A program made the translations under genes and the position numbers. Under the pieces are notes generated by a model, which was not told where the DNA came from, did no database searches, and was given only the letters and a program-made list of their open reading frames with translations. From positions 1,116,001-1,180,000 of the forward strand of contig NC_059503.1 in NCBI RefSeq assembly GCF_914767665.1: a DNA stretch of 64,000 bases, given 5' to 3'. Each line of letters opens with the position of its first letter. The stretch's first letter is position 1. The stretch is from Harmonia axyridis. Taxonomy: Eukaryota; Arthropoda; Insecta; Coleoptera; Coccinellidae. Below are positions 57,667 to 64,000 of the stretch, in pieces.

Positions 57667-58115
57667 ATTATTATTTGAACTGGGGTCGTTTTGGTTCGGA
57701 AAGCCTTCCGGGAACTGCGACCATGCAGATCTTTTGTTCTCTACCCTACTCATTCATATAAACCCAGGGAGGTCGTCAACGACGTTAATAAAATTGACAA
57801 CCTCCTTAGGGGCCTTAGCCGTTACCTCTCTGGTATCCAGGACCGGCCTACCCATGCGAATGGTTCTTATGCCAGCCAGCTCCAGACACTTGCATACCAA
57901 GTGTTCGGCTATTTCTGCTCCCGATCCACAGAGCCTGCAAATCTCGTCTGCTGACTTTCCCATACGGTACAAAAGATGTTTGTATGGACAGTGCCCCGTC
58001 AGCAGTCCCACCACTACCCGAAGCTCAGCTCGTGGTAGCTTCAGAAGCTTCCTGGTAAAGGTCGATGAAGGACCACAAATTTCTTTGCTTGAGCAAGACC
58101 CGGAGTGTTTCTCCA
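57667..58115 (-). pseudogene. Ret1 retrotransposon, zinc-knuckle end only
   Basis: Minus-strand codons MVGLLTGHCPYKHLLYRMGK, SADEICRLCGSGAEIAEHLV and TAKAPKEVVNFINVVDDLPG match the end of the 59.3-kb ORF at about 90 percent by eye. The tail is an ATT-repeat (57660-57675). The RNase H part is absent; homology fades at about 58115. Confidence 0.85.
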
Positions 58116-58164
58116 GAAGGTTTTTTTATTGTCCCACTTCCATTCTTGTACCGCCGTTTGCAAT

Positions 58165-58260
58165 ATTTTTTGTCCAGCGTGCATTTCGATGATGTATAGG
58201 CCTTAAGACATCAGTAACAAATCCAGTCTCTTCGAATTTTTACACTATCTTACCAATTCT
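58165..58260 (-). pseudogene. MLE-B linker scrap
   Basis: GCGTGCATTTCGATGATGTA and TTAAGACATCAGTAACA closely match 52264-52310 in copy 51832-52350 (GCGTGCATTTCGACGATGTA). Confidence 0.6.
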
Positions 58261-59215
58261 TGTGGTGAAAAGTAACCCAGTACAATTTATTGTGGTCATC
58301 AGAAAAAATAAGGGGAGTAGTTATAAGTAACATGTTTAATGATGAACATAAAGTTCAGTTTCTGGAAATTACAACATCGACATCGAAAAAGCGTTAACAA
58401 AAACGAATTCTTCAATCCCGAGAGTCCACTCTGAACTGAAATATTCCATACTGAAGCTATCAGCTACTACGAAAACCTTCAAATCTAGAATGCATCCCAA
58501 GAAGAACATAGTAAAACGCAGTTGATCGATGTCGCCCTCGATCAATTCTGACTAAATGAAGAGGAAATATGTCTTTCCGCTCTGATTAATGAACAACGTC
58601 ATTCGTACCCTTCCCCTGAAAAAAATCGCAACCTATTCACTAATGGTCTCGAGGAACCGAACCGGAGGAAAGAGTTCAACATTTTTCTTCCTCCTCGTCG
58701 ACATTGATATCTCGCTTTTCAACCGATTCGGACTGGAAAGAACTGATACAATCTGGAGGACTCTTTAAATGCGATGAATCAGGATATTTGGAGAGCGAGA
58801 GAGCGATGCAGATCATTAGGCGATAGAAGGCTTGTCCGTCATCCCGTTTCCCTTATACACTGATCAAAAACTGATGGGACTTCGTTCATTAGCATTCGGA
58901 AAGAAGATGCAGTATTTTGAGGGTTTGAAAAAATTCTGGAGAAGTTAAGGCTTGTTCATCAATCAATAGACTCAAGATATCTCCTCTCAGAACTGCGACC
59001 ATATTGATCGTTTGTTTTTTAACCTGGTTGTCAATTCACAGAAAGATCATCTACCATAGTGGCTAATCTGAGCATGTTCATAGAAGCCTTAGCCTTAGTC
59101 ACTTCTTGAGGATTTAGATCTGGTTTTCCCAGGAGTATATTCTAGGATAGCTAGTTCTGGACTCTTTCACTTCCACTGAATTGCTTTCTTACAGGGTACT
59201 GTCACCTCAGCTGAA
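58261..59215. other. Intronic stretch without recognised feature
   Basis: No supported gene or repeat. Confidence 0.4.
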
Positions 59216-59224
59216 GATAGTATG

Positions 59225-60345
59225 TTTATCAGAAACTATCGAAGCAATAAGAATTTCCCTTAATGAAAGCTCCTTCCTGGAAACTGGGTTAGACATATGA
59301 GGATACTGAATCAATTAGATTCAAACCTCCTCGGAAAACCATCGGATATTATGCCAACCACCTACGGTTTTGAAACGCCCTTTGAAACGGTTATAAATGA
59401 CCGTTCTAGTGTAATAAGTCTTGTGAATCGTCTGGACAAAAAGTCATCCATATGGTTCAAAGATGGATCAAAAACAGAGAAGGGCACCGGCATTGGGATA
59501 TATGGACCTAAACTGAGGATCTCTAAAGCCCTAGGAAGTGATCCCTCGATTCTAAAGACCGAGATAATGGCTGTTTATGTATGCGCCCTGGAGTGTCTCA
59601 GAATGAACCTCAAGGAGGCGCATATCTACATCACCTCGGACGGCCAAACCACGCTGCGATCCTTGGAATCGTGTTGTCAGGGGTCTCTGCTGACTTGGGA
59701 GTGCCCTAACACCATAAAGCAACTGGCCAGAGGAAATAAGGTGACTCTACTATGGGTACCAGGGCACTGTGGGGTTGAAGGAAATGAAAGAGGTGATGAA
59801 CTTGCAAAAAGTGCATCAAGGTTAATATCAGCTGGACCTGAGCCTTTCTGTGGGATAGGAAATGACCAATATGAAGCTGCGGTCCAGCTATGGGAGTTGA
59901 ACAGCAGGACAATCCACTATACTAACACTACTAGACTTGTTCAGGCAAAGAAATTCGTGAAGATTTCACCTACCTACGCCAAAAAGCTCCTGAAGCTGAC
60001 GCGAGCCAAGCTTCGGGTGATGGTGAGACTGCTGACGGGGCACTGTCGGTACAAACATCATTTGTACCGTATGGGAAAGTCAGCAGACGAGATATGCAGG
60101 CTCTGTGGATCGGGAGCAGAAACAGCCGAACACTTGTTATGCAAGTGTCCGGAGCTGGCTGGCCTAAAAACCATTCACATGGGTAGGCCGGTCCTGTATA
60201 CCAGAGAGGTAAGGGCTAAGGCCCCTAAGGAGGTTGTCAATTTTATTAACGTCATTGACGACCTCCCTGGATTTGTATGAATGAGTAGGGTAGAGAACAA
60301 AAGATCTGCATGGTCGCAGTTCCCGGAAGGCTTACCGAACCAAAT
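59225..60345 (+). mobile_element. Ret1 non-LTR retrotransposon, 5'-truncated
   Basis: Homology to the 43-kb copy starts at about 59235 (CGAAGCAATAAGAATTTCCC) and ends near 60345 (CCGAACCAAATCAAATAAG), where about 13 bp of the usual 3' end is missing. Reverse transcriptase and endonuclease parts are absent, so it cannot move by itself. Confidence 0.88.
59297..60280 (+). CDS. Ret1 ORF2 C-terminal part: RNase H plus CCHC zinc knuckle, 327 codons open
   Basis: The open frame is the end of a non-LTR retrotransposon polyprotein of an RNase-H-bearing clade (I, R1 or LOA-like; not resolved). RNase H active-site residues are all visible: Asp56 in SIWFKDGSKT, Glu89 in LKTEIMAVYVC, Asp115 in YITSDGQTTL, His157 in VPGHCGVEG and Asp167 in ERGDELAKSA. 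A knuckle follows at Cys267-Cys270-His279-Cys284 (EICRLCGSGAETAEHLLCKC). The first ATG is simply internal; the frame is open some codons upstream (GNWVRHMRI). It is the least damaged retrotransposon fragment here and sits in a receptor intron, sense orientation. Confidence 0.85.
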   Translation: MRILNQLDSNLLGKPSDIMPTTYGFETPFETVINDRSSVISLVNRLDKKSSIWFKDGSKTEKGTGIGIYGPKLRISKALGSDPSILKTEIMAVYVCALECLRMNLKEAHIYITSDGQTTLRSLESCCQGSLLTWECPNTIKQLARGNKVTLLWVPGHCGVEGNERGDELAKSASRLISAGPEPFCGIGNDQYEAAVQLWELNSRTIHYTNTTRLVQAKKFVKISPTYAKKLLKLTRAKLRVMVRLLTGHCRYKHHLYRMGKSADEICRLCGSGAETAEHLLCKCPELAGLKTIHMGRPVLYTREVRAKAPKEVVNFINVIDDLPGFV

Positions 60346-60560
60346 CAAATAAGTACTAATTCTGTAGAGATGAGGAAGAAAAAACTCTTGATCACCTTGC
60401 TACATAATGTCACACCATTGCAATCTAACGCTAAAAATGCTTTCGCGAGAAATATTTAGAATGTAAGCCCCTTGAAGCCATCCTAGAGATATACGAGTTG
60501 ATTGAAACTCGGAAACTGAAAGGAGACCTATAGATGGTACAGTGGTGAGGATATGCAGGA
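60346..60560 (+). pseudogene. Ret2 retrotransposon 3' end adjoining Ret1
   Basis: TTCTGTAGAGATGAGGAAGA begins at the same Ret2 codons (FCRDEEEK) where Ret1 meets Ret2 at 57.66 kb. Then TLDHLAT and KCFREKYLECKPLEAI follow with stops, and the Ret2 3' untranslated region follows. Confidence 0.7.
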
Positions 60561-61930
60561 AATGTTTTCAATATAAAATATTTAAAAAAACACGCTTCAA
60601 AGTTTTCGGCCAACCACAAAAAGTGAAGGCCTCAATGTTAACCTAACTCTTTGACGGATATTTTTTGACAACAAATGAGACGAGAGAAAGTTTTCATAAT
60701 CACCTAATTAGTTTTTGTAGCAGTCCCAACACATAGAGCAAATTTTTCCTGCAGTCTTCAAAAGTTCAATGCGGTAGAATTTATGTCCGTTGTTCAGTAT
60801 GGAAGACGTATTAGTCCTTGAAATAAACGGAGACATCACTTTCTGCTCAGTGTATCGGAAGGAATTGTCGAGAAATCGATTCTCCCTGCTCAGCTCCATT
60901 CCGTATGAGGTCCCGAAGTTTTATGAGCTACTTCGGACGATTAATTCCAATAGAAAATCGGATTGAAGAGTTGGAAGTTTGTCGGAAGTATCACATATCT
61001 TATCTGGCAGCAGGAAGTCGGACCGTTAGAGGCGCGCTGAAAAGTTTTTGGAAAAGGGAGATGGATAATCTGGATGCAGGGAAATTAGTACGAGATTTTC
61101 GGAGTTTAGGAGGGGGTGGGGGAAAAATGAACTCTGGAGGATTGCCCCGGGTTAACTAGGAGGTTGTGGGATCTTGGGAAGGACGTGAACTCGTTAAATT
61201 TAATGGGAAATATGGGGAACGGATCGTCTCGTTATCTGAATGGATTTTTCAGTATGTTGATGTGGTAACAATGATCAGTTTGTAGTAGAATCGTTAAAAT
61301 TGCACCGCATATCACTATCACTATTATAATGTGGAATTAGATGCAAGAATTATGGTAGAAATTTTTTTCTATACCTAATTGAAAAATATTTTGCATACCA
61401 TCAGAGGTCACCTAAAAAAACGACTTCTTGCAACAATTTACATAACAACACAAAAACGGGAAAAGTTTGAGATGAATTATTTGATTCGCTTTTTGAAGAT
61501 GGTGAGAAGAGAGAAGGCACAATAGTGTACACTGCCTGGTTGCGAGCAATAGATCTTACGAAAACGGAATCTGCTCATCTGAAGTTCATTTATCCATGTT
61601 TGACGTGGTTCAATATTTTTCATCTCGATTCTCTTAGGCTTCTTTGAGATCTCTTGGAATCTCGGAGATTTTGATAACCTGTATACTCCGAATCATGAAC
61701 ATAATTTCCTGATTACAGAGACCTTTGGGTTTTTAGGGGAGGAATCATTCATTACAGTCTCATAGAGACGATTCTCCTAGCACGTATAAGCTCTTAGCTC
61801 GTGATTGGTCTCAAAGAGGCCTACTTAGATAAAATATTTCTAATACGCATAAGCCAACAAAGCAACTGCACTAGCACTGTCTAGGAAACTCCTTATTAGA
61901 CTGTCTACCCAAGAAATCTTGAGTCCACAG
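60561..61930. other. Intronic stretch without recognised feature
   Basis: No supported gene. A G-rich GGAGGGGGTGGGGGAAAAATG-like run lies at 61108-61128. Confidence 0.4.
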
Positions 61931-61937
61931 ATAGAGA

Positions 61938-62135
61938 TTTATTGAAAGGCGAAAGATGACCTACTTGGGACAGGTATTGAAAGATGATCAGTTTCAATTG
62001 CTCCAGTTGATCATGAAGGGCAAAATAGAGAAAAACCGAAGACCAGGAAGAAAACAACAGTTCTGGATGAAGAACTGGAGAGGGATTTGTCGTGGTTGTC
62101 GCCAGTCTTCAACTGAAGAGGCAGCGGAAGAAGAA
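61938..62135 (+). pseudogene. RTE-like reverse transcriptase C-terminal fragment
   Basis: The plus strand reads RKMTYLGQVLKDDQFQLLQ-like, then LIMKGKIEKNRRPGRKQQFW and MKNWRGICRGCRQSS, the typical tail of RTE-type reverse transcriptases (YLGHVxRxxxYxLLQLIxxGKIExxRxxGRRxxxWLKNLR). Same family as 44085-44335; no upstream domain. Confidence 0.7.
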
Positions 62136-63380
62136 GCAAAGATCTTTGTGTATCCATTAATATCTCTAAAAGTCTTCTTCATAACCCAATAGATATCTTT
62201 CAGCTAATCAATTTCTGAATGAGACGAGAGAAAGTAATTATAATCACCGAATTTTCAATCAATTTGTTCAGGGTTCTACGCTTCCCTGAAAATAAACAGG
62301 AGCGTTACAAACATTCATTATCAACGAAAACGATGCTCCTAAATTAAACTCACTCCCACCCTCTATCATCGAAGAATAACCTGAAATATTCTTCCACGTG
62401 GATATTTCCACGATACGCCGCCCCCATAATATCGGGGGAAAATTCCAGATGGCGAGAACCTCGAAAGATCCCAAAATTCACGCTTCGCCGCAACTCGATA
62501 TAACCGCCCGTCAACACAATACACCCGCCGCCTATATTATAATGAAGAAATCATTTTCGCGTTCTACAAGTCATATAACCCCCCAACACCCCCGGGGGGC
62601 GGCGGGGGGAGCACAAAGCGGCGGCGGCGGGCGAAAATACTTTATGTTACACGCATCGGAAGTTGTGTTCGGACGCGGTGGAAACAATGGACGAAAACGA
62701 TACAGGAATTCCTACGCCGCCACCGCTGCCTTTTTTGTGTCGGATGGAATTCCTACGGCGAAAAAGAAGAAATAATGAGAATCTATGAATTATGCATGAG
62801 CGGCGGCGCGCGGAGGGGAACCATTAAACGTGAATAATATTCCATATAGTTCGGTCTTTGAGGGCGTTTTCATGCGTGGGTGTGGGAGTTTTTCGGGAAT
62901 AATTCATTTGGAATGTTAACTTTTTTTTACCTGGTGGAAACCTTTTGGAGAAACTGAACCGCATGCCTACGATGAGTTTTTTGGAGTTGTACAACCTTTG
63001 CCCTTATAATGGTCCACTTACACTCAACTGTGTGGGACTTGTCTATCAAAGAATCTTTATAGTTGCATGCCACCAAAAATGAAACAGAGATTCAAAATAA
63101 ACTTAAAACCTTCTAAAAATATTTCCATATAAAGACATATGAATACATAGTCATCAGGAAGGAATATTACTGCGCCTCTTTCACACTATGACACCAATGT
63201 GTGGATTAATCCAATGAATTCATCTATAGAATTGGAACATCTGGAAAGCTTTAAAGAAAGCAATAAGAATGTATGATTTATCTACCACTAATATTGAGAA
63301 TTGACGAAAAAGAAGATGTCAACACACTCACCACAAAAGGGAGCTCAAACTCCTTTCATTGACAAAGGTAAATGCACCTA
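62136..63380. other. Intronic stretch with a strong GC-rich island
   Basis: 62400-62830 is GC- and CpG-rich, peaking at 62580-62640 (CCCCCGGGGGGCGGCGGGGG) with several GCGGCGGCGG runs. A 125-codon frame crosses it but shows only composition-driven Gly/Ala/Arg runs. Confidence 0.5.
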
Positions 63381-63384
63381 TAAG

Positions 63385-63840
63385 AAGTTTCAGGAGAAGG
63401 AAAAACTGAAAGAAAAACACCCTGGTGGAATATTTTAGAGTTGGATTATTCCGAAGAGTTTATTCGATACTTTGATATTGGAATATTTAAGAAGTATCTG
63501 GATATAAGCACCTCTTCACTGAATCCCTTACAGGAAATAGCTGTCTCAGGATGCTCTCCTTGAGAATGAGTCCAGCAGAAAACTATGAAAGCAGATTCTG
63601 CGGGGAGGAAGAAACTCCAGGTCACCTTGTGACCATTAGATGCCTCGCCATCGCTAGCCAAGGCAAAGAATGCTTTCGATAAGAGACTTATAGAAGTGTA
63701 GTAGTAACCTCCTTGAAGCCATCCAGATATTGGAGCTCCTTATAACTCTGGACCTGGAATGCTTGCTGTACTACGACTGAACGTGAGAACAACTTTTATA
63801 GAGGCATAATAGACCTAAAGGTTGCGTTGCAATGATCTCC
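63385..63840 (+). pseudogene. Ret2 retrotransposon 3' end
   Basis: The plus strand reads NSCLRMLSLRMSPAENYESR, FCGEEEETPGHLVT and CLAIASQGKECFR, the Ret2 zinc-knuckle end also seen at 33660-34530. The shared 3' region (TAACCTCCTTGAAGCCATCC, 63705) follows. It ends about 75 bp before the last receptor exon. Confidence 0.7.
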
Positions 63841-63913
63841 CACTTGAAACTTAATCCAATCTAAATAAATAATACTGTCAATGATAAATTTAAACCTTCA
63901 ATTTTATTTCTAG

Positions 63914-64000
63914 GTGTTCATTTCAACGGTGGAAGATCTTGAGGCACGCTGTTCTGAGGCCGGAATAGAGATTGTGACGCGACAGTCTTTTATGACAGAT
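63914..64000 (+). CDS. GABA-B-R1: GABA-B receptor subunit 1, coding exon, cut by window end
   Basis: The exon starts after TTTATTTCTAG at 63913 and stays open to the last base (29 codons). It reads VFISTVEDLEARCSEAGIEI and then VTRQSFMTD, which continues the previous exon's QQAEE exactly as in insect GABA-B-R1. It forms the end of lobe 1 and the crossover towards lobe 2 of the Venus-flytrap domain. The remaining ligand domain, seven membrane segments and coiled-coil tail lie to the right of the window. Confidence 0.95.
   Translation, partial: MFISTVEDLEARCSEAGIEIVTRQSFMTD

Noticed and set aside
62398..62775. 125-codon plus-strand ORF
   Set aside because: Its Gly/Arg/Ala and Lys runs come from GC-rich and A-rich tracts; no splice or homology support.

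Overview
The window is nuclear DNA of an insect, most likely a beetle. That placement is an inference from the receptor protein and the transposon families and is only moderately secure. It is AT-rich, has spliceosomal introns, and is crowded with Tc1/mariner and non-LTR elements. Nothing in it is bacterial: no operons, ribosome binding sites, CRISPR or IS elements were seen.

The only host gene I can support is the metabotropic GABA-B receptor subunit 1 gene (GABA-B-R1) on the + strand. Four coding exons were found at 25561-25806, 32694-32828, 56803-56961 and 63914 to the window end. They read through in one frame (all introns phase 0) as the end of a signal peptide followed by the N-terminal half of the Venus-flytrap GABA-binding domain. 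The introns are about 6.9, 24.0 and 7.0 kb. The start codon is in an exon upstream that I could not locate, and the rest of the receptor lies beyond the right edge.

Most of the remaining sequence is mobile or repeated DNA. (1) Twelve copies or fragments of one mariner-like family with DD41D spacing (called MLE-A here) lie at 1.3, 8.8, 10.4, 19.6, 35.5, 40.0, 41.8, 45.4, 47.4, 49.0, 50.2 and 55.3 kb. Ten share one internal deletion that removes the middle of the transposase, so they are an amplified non-autonomous lineage. Two are rebuilt further: one has 171-bp inverted ends and one is a 165-bp mini-element. (2) A related, older family (MLE-B) survives as decayed pieces at 4.6, 16.8, 39.1, 51.8, 53.6 and 58.2 kb. 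(3) A Tc1-type DD34E element has copies at the left edge, 28.3-29.7 kb and 31.3 kb. (4) A decayed DD34D mariner lies at 14.35-15.61 kb. (5) Two non-LTR retrotransposon families (Ret1 and Ret2) are present as 5'-truncated 3' ends; one Ret1 copy keeps an open 327-codon RNase H/zinc-knuckle ORF at 59.3-60.3 kb. RTE-like reverse-transcriptase remnants lie at 26.8, 44.1 and 61.9 kb. (6) Satellite-like arrays of roughly 460-480-bp units lie at 2.95-3.95, 17.6-18.96 and 21.2-22.7 kb, and several repeats end in ACACCCTGT.

Between these lie unique AT-rich stretches and a few unusually GC-rich islands (for example 62.56-62.83 kb) that could be conserved non-coding DNA. I found no convincing novel molecular system. 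The most distinctive feature is the series of deletion and rearrangement derivatives of a single transposon lineage around and inside one neuroreceptor gene.
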